NCBI GenBank assembly: GCA_964370855.1
Contig: CAYJMF010000065.1
Coordinates: 1-27,070, forward strand
Length of the DNA: 27,070 nt
Origin: JAKLKS01 sp964370855
GTDB lineage: Bacteria > Planctomycetota > JAJSAM01 > JAKLKS01
Reading direction: 5' to 3'
Below the pieces are notes generated by a model. It was not told where the DNA came from and ran no database searches. It saw only the letters and a list, made by a program, of their open reading frames with translations. The translations under genes and the position numbers were made by a program. Position 1 is the first letter of the stretch, and every line of letters starts with the position of its first letter. This document shows, in pieces, positions 1-7,845 of this stretch.

Positions 1-28
1 CCCCCCCCCCCCCACCCCCCCCCCCCGC
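1..28. other. C homopolymer at contig edge
   Basis: The first 26 or so bases are almost only C. Similar C/G runs occur next to the N gap, at about 7455-7580 and at the right edge. I read this as a sequencing or assembly artefact at a contig end (for example no-signal G calls), not biology. Nothing recognisable lies in 29-125. Confidence 0.7.
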
Positions 29-125
29 CGCGCCGGGGCACGCAGGGGGCGCGAGGGATGGGCTCGCATCCTCTGGGGGCCGCGGCGGCGCGAGGCGTCG
101 ATCGGGAGGGCGGGTTCATGGAGGT

Positions 126-149
126 CCGCCGCCTTCCGCGGGGCGGCGG
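126..149 (-). terminator. Candidate hairpin after the metalloprotease gene
   Basis: An 8-bp perfect stem (ccgccgcc at 126-133 with ggcggcgg at 142-149) and an 8-nt loop lie about 40 nt past the stop codon of the minus-strand metalloprotease gene. No T-run follows in the minus direction, so it is at best a weak or factor-dependent terminator. In DNA this GC-rich such a stem can also arise by chance. Confidence 0.25.
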
Positions 150-187
150 GTGCATTCTACACGGTCCCGCGGGCGGCGCTCAGGGGC

Positions 188-2629
188 TCAGGGGAGGATC
201 TTCGCCGCCTGCTTCAGGGAGCCCGCGTACTTGGCGCAGGCCTTGGACCCCTTGAGGGCGTCCACGAGGAGGTCGCCGGCGTCGATGAACGCCTGCGCCT
301 TCGCCAGGGCCGCCTGCTCCTTCGCCTCGTCGGCGTCGGGACCGGCCTCCGCGACGGCGTCCACGGCGAGCTCGCGGCAGGCCTCGACGCACTCCGACGC
401 GAGGGCCGCCACGGGGGCCCCCTTCTTCGCCGCCGCCTCGAGCTGCTTGACGGCCTTGGCGATCCCCTTCACGAGGAGGTCCGCCTCGCCCGCCGCGACG
501 GCCAGGAGGTCGCGGGCCTTCTGCACCTTCGACACGGACTTCGGGGGGAGGGAGGCGCCCGCGAGGAGCGCGTCGAGGTCGTCGAGGACGTCGTCCATCA
601 CGTCGGCCACGGGGAACCCGATGACGAGGGGGTGGACGGTCTGCCCGAGGTCCTCGCCGTTCGTCAGGACGTCGAGGCCCACGGCCCCCTTCTCCGTCCC
701 CGCCGTGGCCACGGCGGCGTAGGAGCCGTCCCCGCCGTCCGTCGCCGGCCCGACGGCGGTGTCGCCTTCCTCGACGTCGAAGACCACCGCGTGCCCCGTC
801 CCGAGGGGGAGGCCCTGGGCGTCCCGCGGCACGAAGGTGACGGTGGAGGTCGAGGTGCCGTCGGGGCGCAGGCGGCGGGGCGAGGCCGAGAGGTCGGAGG
901 TGGCGAAGGCGGCCGCGCCGAGCCAGGACACGGTCACCGAGGAGACCGGCGTCCCGTCCACCCTCGCGCGCACGACGTCGCTCCCCGCGGAAGCGGGGGC
1001 GGTGAGGACGGCTTCGTAGGTGCCGTCGCCGTTGTCCGTGACTCCGGAGAGGGCGCCGTCGGCGTTCCCGTCGGCGAGGAGCTCGAAGGTGACGTCGAGG
1101 CCCTCGCCGGAGAGCCCTCCCGTCAGGGAGCGGGGCTCGAAGGTGACGGTGGACGAGGAGGCCCCGTCGGCGGGGACGACGGCGGGGCTCGCCGTCATGA
1201 CGCTCGTCAGGGGGTCCGGCGTCCCGCCGCCGGCCAGGAGGGTGAGGACGTAGAAGTAGTCCTCGGGGCGGCTGGTGTCGGGGGAGGACTCGGCCTCGAC
1301 CTCGACGTAGTAGGTCCCCGTGTCGGGGAGCTCGAAGTCGAGGATGCGGCAGTCGAGGTCGGCCCCGTCGGCGCCGGTGTAGGCCTGGCTGATGTCCTGG
1401 CTGATGGCGATCTGGAGCCGGGCGGCGTCCCTCAGGTAGATGCGGGGGTCGAGGTCGGACCCGATCTGGCGGGCGTGGAGCTGGATGGATACGGTCTCGC
1501 CCGCCGTCCCGGAGAAGGTGAACCAGTCGTGGTCGTTGGAGTTCGAGATGCGGCCGGCGACGGAGTCGCCGACGGCGAGGGGTTTCGCCTGGGAGAAGGC
1601 GTCGTTGGGCTCGCCGCTCGGGTCCACGGTGGAGACCAGGAAGTCCGCCCCGGACACGGCGTCCCCCGCCTCCACCGCCACCACACCCGTGGACCCGTCC
1701 GTGGCGCCGTCCTGCCCGCGCACCGCGGGGAAGTACGTCGTGACGGCGTCGAGCCAGTAGGTGCTGTAGACGCCGCCGTCCCTCTTCTCCGTGCCGATGT
1801 GGGAGGCGACGAGGCGGTAGACGCCGGGAGGGAGCCCCTCGACGAGGTAGGTCCCGTCGGCGGCGGTGAGGGCGGAGACCGCGGGGAGTCCCGTGGCGAA
1901 GTCGATGGCCGTCACCTGCACGCCGCGGTCGTCGGGGGCGCCGACGATGTCCACGTCCCCTGCCACGGAGGCGAAGGAGGCGGCCGCCTCGGCGTCGGGG
2001 TAGGCGTGGATGACCGCGGCGGCGTCGTCGGCTTCCGGGGAGCGCAGGCTCACGGCGCCGAAGGAGGCGGCCCAGAACATCGTGGACCGGGAGAGGGGGA
2101 TGTGGTCGAGGCCGAGGCCGTGGCCCCACTCGTGGACGGCCACGCCCTGGAGGTCGGCCTTCTCGTCGTCGCCGGGGAACTGCACGGACCAGTCCATCTC
2201 CGGGTTGAAGACGACGTCCACGTCGGAGATCCTGTTGTTGGTGGTCGCCGTGAAGGCGGAGGCGAAGGCGAAGGGGGGGAGGACGCCGGGGGTGAAGCCG
2301 AAGCGGTTGATCTTGTCCGAGGCGTTCTTGGCGGTGGCCGGCCGCCCCGCGTCCTCCGTGAAGGCGATGACGGAGCCCTCCACGTCCTCCCATGACTGGA
2401 TGGCGCCGCCGACGGCGCCGGCGAACTGCGGGCCGGTGACGTCCACGGAGGAGGCGGCGTCCACGTAGTAGGTGACCTTCCCGCCGACGACGTTGGGCGC
2501 GGAGGAGTCGAGGTTCCAGGTGATCTCCGCGGCGGCGGAGGAGACGCGGACGAGGTAGGCGGGCAGTTCCGAGGCCGCCAGCACCACGGCCAGCGCCACG
2601 ACGGAAGCCCGGATCACGGACCGTGTCAT
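188..2629 (-). CDS. Secreted matrixin-type zinc metalloprotease with PPC and Ig-like domains
   Basis: 813 residues with a signal peptide at about 1-24. The catalytic domain (about 35-212) has the full metzincin zinc site HEWGHGLGLDH at 166-176, followed by the likely Met-turn in SRSTMFW (181-186). A carboxypeptidase-regulatory-like beta domain follows (about 222-330). Next comes a pre-peptidase C-terminal-like domain (about 335-465), with the typical EPNDAFSQAKPL start and DHDWFTF core. Two invasin-like Ig repeats (about 475-570 and 577-670) share the form SPxxxxxDGxSxSTVTFxPR. The C-terminus (about 675-813) is Ala/Lys-rich and helical. It should act outside the cytoplasm on proteins; the substrate is unknown. 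The ATG start is supported by the signal peptide and a purine-rich stretch (GGGGGAAAG) just upstream. The gene diverges from dinB across an inverted repeat. Confidence 0.88.
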   Translation of the reverse strand: MTRSVIRASVVALAVVLAASELPAYLVRVSSAAAEITWNLDSSAPNVVGGKVTYYVDAASSVDVTGPQFAGAVGGAIQSWEDVEGSVIAFTEDAGRPATAKNASDKINRFGFTPGVLPPFAFASAFTATTNNRISDVDVVFNPEMDWSVQFPGDDEKADLQGVAVHEWGHGLGLDHIPLSRSTMFWAASFGAVSLRSPEADDAAAVIHAYPDAEAAASFASVAGDVDIVGAPDDRGVQVTAIDFATGLPAVSALTAADGTYLVEGLPPGVYRLVASHIGTEKRDGGVYSTYWLDAVTTYFPAVRGQDGATDGSTGVVAVEAGDAVSGADFLVSTVDPSGEPNDAFSQAKPLAVGDSVAGRISNSNDHDWFTFSGTAGETVSIQLHARQIGSDLDPRIYLRDAARLQIAISQDISQAYTGADGADLDCRILDFELPDTGTYYVEVEAESSPDTSRPEDYFYVLTLLAGGGTPDPLTSVMTASPAVVPADGASSSTVTFEPRSLTGGLSGEGLDVTFELLADGNADGALSGVTDNGDGTYEAVLTAPASAGSDVVRARVDGTPVSSVTVSWLGAAAFATSDLSASPRRLRPDGTSTSTVTFVPRDAQGLPLGTGHAVVFDVEEGDTAVGPATDGGDGSYAAVATAGTEKGAVGLDVLTNGEDLGQTVHPLVIGFPVADVMDDVLDDLDALLAGASLPPKSVSKVQKARDLLAVAAGEADLLVKGIAKAVKQLEAAAKKGAPVAALASECVEACRELAVDAVAEAGPDADEAKEQAALAKAQAFIDAGDLLVDALKGSKACAKYAGSLKQAAKILP

Positions 2630-2680
2630 GTCTTTCCCCCTGAAGGTGAAGCCCCCACGGATACCACAGAATCGCGCAAA

Positions 2681-2788
2681 GGCAGGGACGTTCCTAACTA
2701 AGTAACTAACTCGGGGGATGCGGGGTTTCCACTCCCGGGCGGATGCCAGTTCCCCCGAGTTAGTTACTTAGTTAGGAACGTCCCTGCC
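2681..2788. repeat. Perfect 38-nt inverted repeat, REP/MITE-like
   Basis: The left arm 2681-2718 and right arm 2751-2788 are exact reverse complements over 38 nt, with a 32-nt loop. The arms begin GGCAGGGACGTTCCTAACTA and contain short TAACTA/AAGTAACTAA units, making them far more AT-rich than the surrounding DNA. A TTAGT-rich tail (about 2800-2816) follows the right arm. There is no open frame inside and no clear target duplication. This fits a non-autonomous palindromic element of the kind mobilised by IS200/REP-associated tyrosine transposases, but no transposase is in the window. It occupies the shared upstream region of the metalloprotease and dinB genes, so it may also affect their expression. 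Confidence 0.85.
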
Positions 2789-2834
2789 TCTCGCGGTATG
2801 TTAGTATTTAGTTAGTGCACGCCCCGAGGACACC

Positions 2835-4011
2835 GTGGACGACCTCTACGCCCCCGCCCGCAGCACCATCGTACACCTCGACGTGGACGCCTTCCTCGCC
2901 TCCGCGGAGCAGGTGGTCGACCCCTCCCTCCGCGGCCGGCCCGTCGTGGTGGGGGGGCTCCCGCGGGATCGCGGCATCGTGATCTCCTCCTCCTGGGAAG
3001 CCCGGGCGCTGGGGGTGCGCAACGGGATGCTGCTGCGGGACGCCCACCGGGTCTGCCCCGCCGCGGTCTTCCGCCGCGGCGACGTGCACGCGGCCATGGC
3101 GCTGGCGGAGAGGACCTGGGAGATCGCCCGCCGCGAGACCCCCCTGGTCCAGATCACCTCCCTGGACGACGCCTTCCTCGACCTCGCCGGCACGACGGCG
3201 CTGCGCGGCGCCCCGCTGCAGGTGGCCGTCCGCCTGCGGGCGGCGGTGCGGGCCGAGGTGGGCTTCTCCGTCTCCCTCGGCCTCGGCGACAGCAAGGTGC
3301 TGGCCCGGGTGGCGGGGGATCTCGCCAAGCCCGGCGGGGTGCGCGCGGCGCCCCCCGGCGGGGGGGCGGAGTTCCTCGCGCCGCTCCCCGTGACGGCGCT
3401 CCCCGGGGTCGGGCACCGCACGGCGCGCCTGCTCGAGTCCTTCCGGATCGAGACCGTGGGGGATCTCCAGCGGGTGGAGCGGGGCCTGCTGGAGGAGACC
3501 TTCGGGCGCCACCAGGGGGGCGTGCTCTTCGACGCCGCGCGGGGGCTCGACGACGACCCCGTGGTGCCCGATGCGCCGCCCCGATCGGTGTCGCGGGAGA
3601 CGTCGCTGGCCGAGGACACCGCCGACGGGCGGTTCCTCGAGGGGCTCCTCCACTACCTCCTCGACCGGGCGGCGGGGGAGTGCCGGGCCCGGGGGTTCCG
3701 GGCGCGGCGGGTGGAGGTGCGGCTCGCCTACGCCGACTTCGCGGGGGCCCACCGCTCGGCGACCCTGGCGGAGCCCTCCGACGACGCGCGGGCGATGTGG
3801 GCGGCGGTGCGCGGCCTGTTCCGGGCGGTGCGGGAGCGGCGGGTGATGGTGCGGCGCGTGGGGGTGTCGCTGCTGGATCTCCTGCCCGCGGGGGGGCGGC
3901 AGGGGGGGCTCTTCACGGCGGCGGAGGAGGAGCGGGGCCGCCGCCGCCAGCCGGGGGCGGGCCCGGTGCGGGGGCCGCCCGGCGTCGAGGCCCTCCGGGG
4001 CGGGGCGGGGC
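2835..4011 (+). CDS. dinB: DNA polymerase IV-like Y-family polymerase (3' end lost in assembly gap)
   Basis: An error-prone translesion polymerase; 392 residues are visible before the N gap. The palm motif DVDAFLASAE (16-25) supplies the first metal-binding Asp16. The second catalytic motif is SLDDAFLD (109-116), with Asp111 followed by Asp112 where DinB proteins normally have Glu. SLGLGDSKVLARVAGDLAKPGG (from 147) is the usual fingers/palm signature, with Asp where Asn is common. A helix-hairpin-helix sits at about 186-212 and the little-finger domain at about 250-350. The residue in the steric-gate position is Leu21 instead of Phe or Tyr. The start is GTG, with gagga 4 nt upstream. The family is about 350-420 residues, so nearly all of it is present. 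The last residues before the gap (about 370-392) are G/C-biased and may be wrong. Confidence 0.9.
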
Positions 4012-4071
<60 letters not shown>

Positions 4072-4075
<4 letters not shown>

Positions 4076-4362
4076 GTGACGGCGAGGTTCTCGCGGAGGA
4101 CCCCGGGGTGGCGGGCGGCGACCCGCAGCAGCGCCAGCGCCGGGCCCTCGGGGTGGCGGCGGCCCTGCTCCCAATTGCGGAGCGTATGCACGCTGATGCC
4201 GAGGGCCGTCGCGAACTCCCGCTGGCTCAGGTGGACGAACTTCCGGAAGGCGGCGATCTCCCTCCCCTCCCGGACCTCGCCCCGGATGAGGCGCTCCCGG
4301 AGGCTCCGCGGAAGGGAGCGGACGAAGTCCTTCGCCGTGAGTTCACGCAGGTCGTCGATCAT
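4072..4362 (-). CDS. Xre-family helix-turn-helix antitoxin partner (3' end uncertain)
   Basis: About 97 residues are readable from the ATG. The N-terminal part (MIDDLRELTAKDF) is helical. The HTH lies at about 46-67 (LSQREFATALGISVHTLRNWEQG), typical of the HigA/NadS-like Xre group that pairs with small RNase toxins. The ATG overlaps the TGA of brnT by 4 nt (ATGA), so the two are translationally coupled, with the toxin gene first. It should neutralise the toxin and repress their shared promoter. The frame runs on into the poly-C artefact, so the true stop is not visible; the real C-terminus is probably near residue 95-105. Confidence 0.75.
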
Positions 4363-4649
4363 GGCCTTCCCTTCATGGTCCGGTGGAACATCTCCGCCTC
4401 GCCCCTGGTGGCCCGCCTGGCGCCGAGGATCCGGACAAGGTCCTCGCCGCGCTCCACGAACACCACCCACAGGAGCCCCTTCGGGGCGGGGCCGATGGCG
4501 ATGAATCGATCCTCGTCATCGCTGTGCGGAGCGTCATAGACCTCCAGGTAGTCCGTCCCCGAGGTGAACAGGGACTGCGCCTGCTCGAAGGAGACCCCGT
4601 GCTTGCGGAGGTTGGACTCCGCCTTGCCCGGGTCCCAATCGAAGCGCAT
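4359..4649 (-). CDS. brnT: BrnT-family toxin (RelE-fold ribonuclease)
   Basis: 96 residues starting MRFDWDP. The pattern FDWDPGKAESNLRKHGVSFEQAQSLF followed by LVRILGARRATRGEAEMF is the hallmark of BrnT/DUF497 toxins, which have a RelE-like fold and cleave RNA. An in-frame ATG at 4667 would add six residues, but it lies inside the promoter: the -10 box TATACT ends 6 nt before the ATG at 4649. I therefore choose 4649, which implies a leaderless mRNA. The usual BrnA (ribbon-helix-helix) antitoxin is absent; an Xre-type protein overlaps the 3' end instead. Confidence 0.88.
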   Translation of the reverse strand: MRFDWDPGKAESNLRKHGVSFEQAQSLFTSGTDYLEVYDAPHSDDEDRFIAIGPAPKGLLWVVFVERGEDLVRILGARRATRGEAEMFHRTMKGRP

Positions 4650-4655
4650 GACGGG

Positions 4656-4684
4656 AGTATAAGCCATTGGCGTACAGACGGCAA
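4656..4684 (-). promoter_or_regulatory. Sigma70-type promoter of the brnT operon
   Basis: On the minus strand TTGCCG (4684-4679), a 17-nt spacer, and TATACT (4661-4656). The -10 differs from TATAAT at one base. The expected transcription start falls on or next to the ATG at 4649, so translation would be leaderless. Confidence 0.75.
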
Positions 4685-4769
4685 GGCGAACCCCGCGATG
4701 GAGGACCTGTCAAGGGACCCCTGGTCCATGCCCGCCACGTTCCCCTCGCGGCGGGAGTGCGGGAGGAAA

Positions 4770-4780
4770 GTGCCTGGCAC
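4770..4780. repeat. Short palindrome GTGCCTGGCAC
   Basis: A perfect 5-bp inverted repeat with one central base in the 200-nt region between brnT and the next plus-strand gene. It could be an operator or a small dispersed repeat. One copy is seen in the window. Confidence 0.35.
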
Positions 4781-4803
4781 CGGCTTCCCGCGGCAACCCC
4801 GGC

Positions 4804-4809
4804 TAGACT
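4804..4809 (+). promoter_or_regulatory. Possible -10 box TAGACT upstream of the peptidase gene
   Basis: TAGACT lies 42 nt before the ATG at 4852, leaving room for a short leader with the strong Shine-Dalgarno aaggagg (4841-4847). I see no convincing -35 at 16-18 nt, so this is only a candidate. Confidence 0.3.
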
Positions 4810-4851
4810 GGCGCCACCGGGTCCTTCGCCGGGCCCGCGCAAGGAGGGCGC

Positions 4852-6375
4852 ATGGAGCGGACCCGGGCGATTCCCCTTCTCCTCCTCCTGTCCCTGCTCC
4901 CCGCCGTTCCCGCGGCGGCCGACGACCGCGCGGCGGAGAAGGCCGACGCGGTGGTGTTCCTCCCCGGCGCGGGGAAGGACGGCGGTGCCCCCTCGAAGGA
5001 GGGGGCCGCGGAGGTCGTCGTCCTCAGCGAGGTCGCCGAGACCGACCCCTGGTACGCGGCCGTGAAGGCCCTCGAACTCCCCGCCGTGAAGGAGGTCGTG
5101 ACCTTCCGCGCGGGCCGGCTCGAGCCGGCCTTCCGCCGCCTCGGCGAACTGCGCCCGGGGTTCGTGGTGGTGCTCGTCCGCCCGGACACGCTGGACGTGA
5201 ACCTCCACTGGGAGATCCTGGAGCGGGCCTCCCGCCTCGACGACGACCCCTTCGTGGACTTCGCCTTCGGGTACGTCACCGGCGCGACGCCGGAGGAGGC
5301 CGCCGCCTTCGCCGCGGGGATCGCGGCCGCCCGCAGGGGCGGGATCCCGCGCACGATCCTCGAGTTCGGCCCGACGGATCGGCCCCATCCCGTGACGGCG
5401 GGCGGGGCCCACCCCTGGGCGGCGGGCTTCCGGGAGCGGCGCCTCGGCCACGCCTCCAACGACCCCCGCGTGGCGGCGACCCTGGCCGGCCTCGAGGGCG
5501 TGGGCATCCTCCAGGCCTGGGGGCACGGCATCCCGGACCGCGTGGACGAGGGGCTCACCGGGGCGGAGATCCGCGCCGCCGGCCTCGACCTCTCCTCCAC
5601 CCTCTACGTGAGCGGCCCCTGCTGGGCCGGGGTGACGGGCCGGTGGTTCGACACCTCGAAGGGGGGCGTGCGGGCGGAGAAGGTGGCGCCGGAGGCGTCC
5701 TTCCTCCTCGCGCTCCTCAAGGCCCGCTCCGCCGGCGTGCTCGCCGGAATGGACCCCGACCGGGGGGAGAGCGCCCACCACGAACTGGAGCACCTCCTCT
5801 CCACGGGCGAGCCGCTCGGCCTCGTGGCCAAGTCCACCTGGGACGACGCCGTGCTCGCCTACCGGCGGGAGCGGCTGGTCCTCCCCCGATACCAGGAGGG
5901 GAGGGGACGCCCCTTCAGGGACATCCACGACCAGATGATCTCCGGCGGCGCGTGCCGCGCCCTCTTCGGGGATCCCTCCTGGGCCCCCTTCGAGGCGGCG
6001 GGCCCGGAGTTCTACGCGGTGGGGACGGAGCGGACGAAGGAGGGGCTCCTCGTGACGTGGCGCCACGAGGGGAGCCTCGGCAGCCGCTGGTCCCCGGTGG
6101 ACGTCTTCCGCGCCTCCGGGGGATGGACCCACCGCATCCGGTTCCGGTTCAATCTCCCCCTGGAGGAGGCGCGCCGCCTGCGGCGGTTCTCCGTCGTGGC
6201 CGTGACGAAGGACGGGAAGCCCCTCCCCTTCCTCTACCCGACGGCGGCCGTCGAGACCTGGGGCGGCGCGGCGCGCGTGCACGGGATGGTCGTCTTCCCG
6301 CGGCCCGAGGGGCAGGGGCCCTCGGTCTTCTCCGGCGGGAAGGTGCTGGAGGCGCGGTTCCTGCTGAAGGAGTGA
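4852..6375 (+). CDS. Predicted secreted caspase-like (C25/gingipain-type) cysteine peptidase
   Basis: 507 residues with a signal peptide (1-23, ending AVPAAA). No family was obvious from the overall sequence, but the layout fits clan CD peptidases. A hydrophobic strand ends in AWGHG with His225, and 32 residues later comes a second strand ending in VSGPCWAG with Cys257. Then an Ala/Gly-rich helix region (ARSAGVLAGMD) follows, and ACRALFGDPSWAPF (368-380), the LFGDP motif common after the C25 core. The His-Cys spacing is close to that of gingipain. A C-terminal beta domain (about 388-507) could be a binding or attachment domain. The ATG has an excellent Shine-Dalgarno, aaggagg, 4 nt upstream. 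It would act in the cell envelope or outside. The assignment rests on motifs and is moderate. Confidence 0.6.
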   Translation: MERTRAIPLLLLLSLLPAVPAAADDRAAEKADAVVFLPGAGKDGGAPSKEGAAEVVVLSEVAETDPWYAAVKALELPAVKEVVTFRAGRLEPAFRRLGELRPGFVVVLVRPDTLDVNLHWEILERASRLDDDPFVDFAFGYVTGATPEEAAAFAAGIAAARRGGIPRTILEFGPTDRPHPVTAGGAHPWAAGFRERRLGHASNDPRVAATLAGLEGVGILQAWGHGIPDRVDEGLTGAEIRAAGLDLSSTLYVSGPCWAGVTGRWFDTSKGGVRAEKVAPEASFLLALLKARSAGVLAGMDPDRGESAHHELEHLLSTGEPLGLVAKSTWDDAVLAYRRERLVLPRYQEGRGRPFRDIHDQMISGGACRALFGDPSWAPFEAAGPEFYAVGTERTKEGLLVTWRHEGSLGSRWSPVDVFRASGGWTHRIRFRFNLPLEEARRLRRFSVVAVTKDGKPLPFLYPTAAVETWGGAARVHGMVVFPRPEGQGPSVFSGGKVLEARFLLKE

Positions 6376-6432
6376 GGAGCGCCGCTTGCCGGATGCGGAA
6401 TCTCCATCCGATGTCCGACGCTCTCGCGCCGG

Positions 6433-6438
6433 TAGGAT
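6433..6438 (+). promoter_or_regulatory. -10 box TAGGAT 7 nt before an ATG
   Basis: TAGGAT at 6433-6438 is followed by 7 nt and then the ATG at 6446. This spacing puts the transcription start at the start codon, as for brnT and hicB. The -35 is weak (atgtcc at 16 nt). Confidence 0.4.
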
Positions 6439-6445
6439 TCCGCCC

Positions 6446-6739
6446 ATGGCGAAACTCCCGACGGGGGTTCCCGAGAACCTCAGGGCGCGACTCTCCTCCC
6501 GGGATCGGAGGATGGTGGCGTGGGCCGCGGCCATCCCGGCGATCCCGGTGGCTGTGGCGCCCCTCCTGGCCGGCTCCGGATCGGTGGCTCCACTCGGCCG
6601 CCTGGGCACCTCCCTGCTCCTCGGCGCCGGCACCTTCGTTCTGCTCTACCTCATCATCCACTTCATGCTGCTGTTGATGAGGGCGGGCCGGGACTGGAAC
6701 AAGCGTGGCGGGAATCCGGATCCCTTCTCGCGGGGCTGA
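6446..6739 (+). CDS. Small two-helix membrane protein, function unknown
   Basis: 97 residues. An N-terminal basic segment (LRARLSSRDRR) is followed by two membrane helices (about 23-43 and 54-78) and a hydrophilic tail (RDWNKRGGNPDPFSRG). I do not recognise a family. I chose the ATG at 6446 because a -10-like TAGGAT lies 7 nt before it. A TTG at 6386, with gaggag just upstream and only 10 nt past the previous stop, would add 20 charged residues and remains possible as a coupled start. The gene converges with the DUF2461 gene, with 12 nt between their stops. Confidence 0.6.
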   Translation: MAKLPTGVPENLRARLSSRDRRMVAWAAAIPAIPVAVAPLLAGSGSVAPLGRLGTSLLLGAGTFVLLYLIIHFMLLLMRAGRDWNKRGGNPDPFSRG

Positions 6740-6751
6740 CCGGAGCCTCCC

Positions 6752-7444
6752 CTACCACTCCATCCCCAGGGTCCCGCAGAGGAAGCCCATGAGGGGCTCC
6801 GAGGCCTCCCACTGTCCGACGACGCGGCCCGCGAAGCCGGGCTTCGTCGCCTCCGACGCCTTCCAGCGCGCGAAGGCGGTGAAGTCCTTGCGCTTGAGAT
6901 CCTCGCCGTTCCGGTGATCCGCCGCGAAGGGGGCGGGGACGCGCTTGAGCGCCTCGCCCTCGAGGCCGCCCCACGCCTTCAGGAACTTCGGATTGCGCGA
7001 CGCCTTCTCCCAGCCCTTCGGATCCCCGTCGATGGCCCTGCGGATCTTCGCGAGGTCCCCGGGCTCCGGCCCGTGCATCCCCGTGGCGACGAGGACCTCG
7101 TCGGGGTCGATGCGCAGGAAGAAGCCTGGCACCTCCATCTTCTTGCCAGCCCGGTGCCAGAAGTGCATCCCGACGTGGGAGTGGAAGGGGCTCTTGTCCT
7201 TGCCGAAGCGGGTGTCCCGGTGGAGCCGCGTGAGGGAGCCGCCGACCCCCTTGTCGGAGCCGGTCACCTGCGGGAAGGGCTTCGCGAGGCCGGCGACGAT
7301 CTCCCGCACCAGCGCGCGGCAGGGGACCCAGAGGTCCTCCTCGCAGCGCTCGCGGTTCGCCTCGTACCACCTCTTGTCGTTGTGGGCGGCGAGGTCGCGG
7401 AGGAAGGCGAGGGAGGCGGCGGGCAGTCGGTCGCTGGCGGACAC
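6752..7444 (-). CDS. DUF2461 / TIGR02453 family protein
   Basis: 230 residues, the usual length for DUF2461. The family start LAFLRDLAAHNDKRWYEANR is near the N-terminus. The central block has LTRLHRDTRFGKDKSPFHSHVGMHFWH, then FFLRIDPDEVLVATGMHGPEPGDLAKIRRAID, all characteristic. The biochemical role of the family is not established; the proteins are soluble. The GTG at 7444 gives six residues before the domain. A few more N-terminal residues could have been lost, because the sequence turns into G/C homopolymer only about 12 nt upstream. Confidence 0.85.
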   Translation of the reverse strand: MSASDRLPAASLAFLRDLAAHNDKRWYEANRERCEEDLWVPCRALVREIVAGLAKPFPQVTGSDKGVGGSLTRLHRDTRFGKDKSPFHSHVGMHFWHRAGKKMEVPGFFLRIDPDEVLVATGMHGPEPGDLAKIRRAIDGDPKGWEKASRNPKFLKAWGGLEGEALKRVPAPFAADHRNGEDLKRKDFTAFARWKASEATKPGFAGRVVGQWEASEPLMGFLCGTLGMEW

Positions 7445-7454
7445 GGGGATCTCC

Positions 7455-7580
7455 GGGGAGGGGGGGGGGGGGCGGGGGCCCCCCCCCCCCCGCCCCGGGC
7501 GCCCCCGCACGCGGGGGGGGGGGGGGGGTGGGGGGGGGGGGGCCGCCCCCCCCCGCCCCGCCCGACCCCCCCGGCCCGGG
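7455..7580. other. G/C homopolymer patch, probable misjoin
   Basis: Long G runs change directly into C runs several times, giving a palindromic low-complexity patch. This pattern arises when poly-G read ends are joined to their reverse complements. It lies between the start of the DUF2461 gene and the end of hicA, in 170 bases without a gene. A TAGGAT -10-like box for the DUF2461 gene sits just beyond it (7589-7584, minus). Linkage across this patch is uncertain. Confidence 0.75.
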
Positions 7581-7614
7581 GGCATCCTAGCATCGGGTGG
7601 CGGGAGGGGTGCCG

Positions 7615-7842
7615 CTACAGGAGCTTGGAGAACTCCTCGACGCTCATTCCCGCTGATCGCACGATGGAGCGGAGAGTTCCGCGTTTCAGGTCCCGGGCAT
7701 GCATCGGGACCGTGATCCTGAGCACCGGATCGGTGGCGTGGCGAAGAACGGCGTGGCTGCCGGTCTGGTGATGGAGGAAGAACCCGGCCCTCTCCAGGGC
7801 CCTGATGACTTCCCTCGGCCGGAGGACGGGCAGCTCGGCCAC
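7615..7842 (-). CDS. hicA: HicA-family mRNA interferase toxin
   Basis: 75 residues beginning MAELPVLRPREVIRALERAGFF (GTG start). The conserved catalytic His is in QTGSHAVLRH (His30). ITVPMHARDLKRGTLRSIVRSAGMSVEEF is the standard second half of HicA, with its dsRNA-binding-like fold. It cleaves mRNA when free of HicB. The start is 3 nt downstream of the hicB stop, so the two genes are co-transcribed with the antitoxin first. Confidence 0.93.
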   Translation of the reverse strand: MAELPVLRPREVIRALERAGFFLHHQTGSHAVLRHATDPVLRITVPMHARDLKRGTLRSIVRSAGMSVEEFSKLL

Positions 7843-7845
7843 GAC

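Noticed and set aside
4383..6677. A long open frame (764 codons) on the plus strand overlapping the C25-like peptidase gene
   Set aside because: Its translation is Arg/Gly/Pro-rich without domains, while the other frame has a signal peptide, a strong Shine-Dalgarno and peptidase motifs. Long spurious frames are expected at this GC content.
7455..7580. Possible G-quadruplex or i-motif control element
   Set aside because: The G runs switch straight to C runs and recur only at contig edges and the N gap, which fits an artefact better than a regulatory structure.
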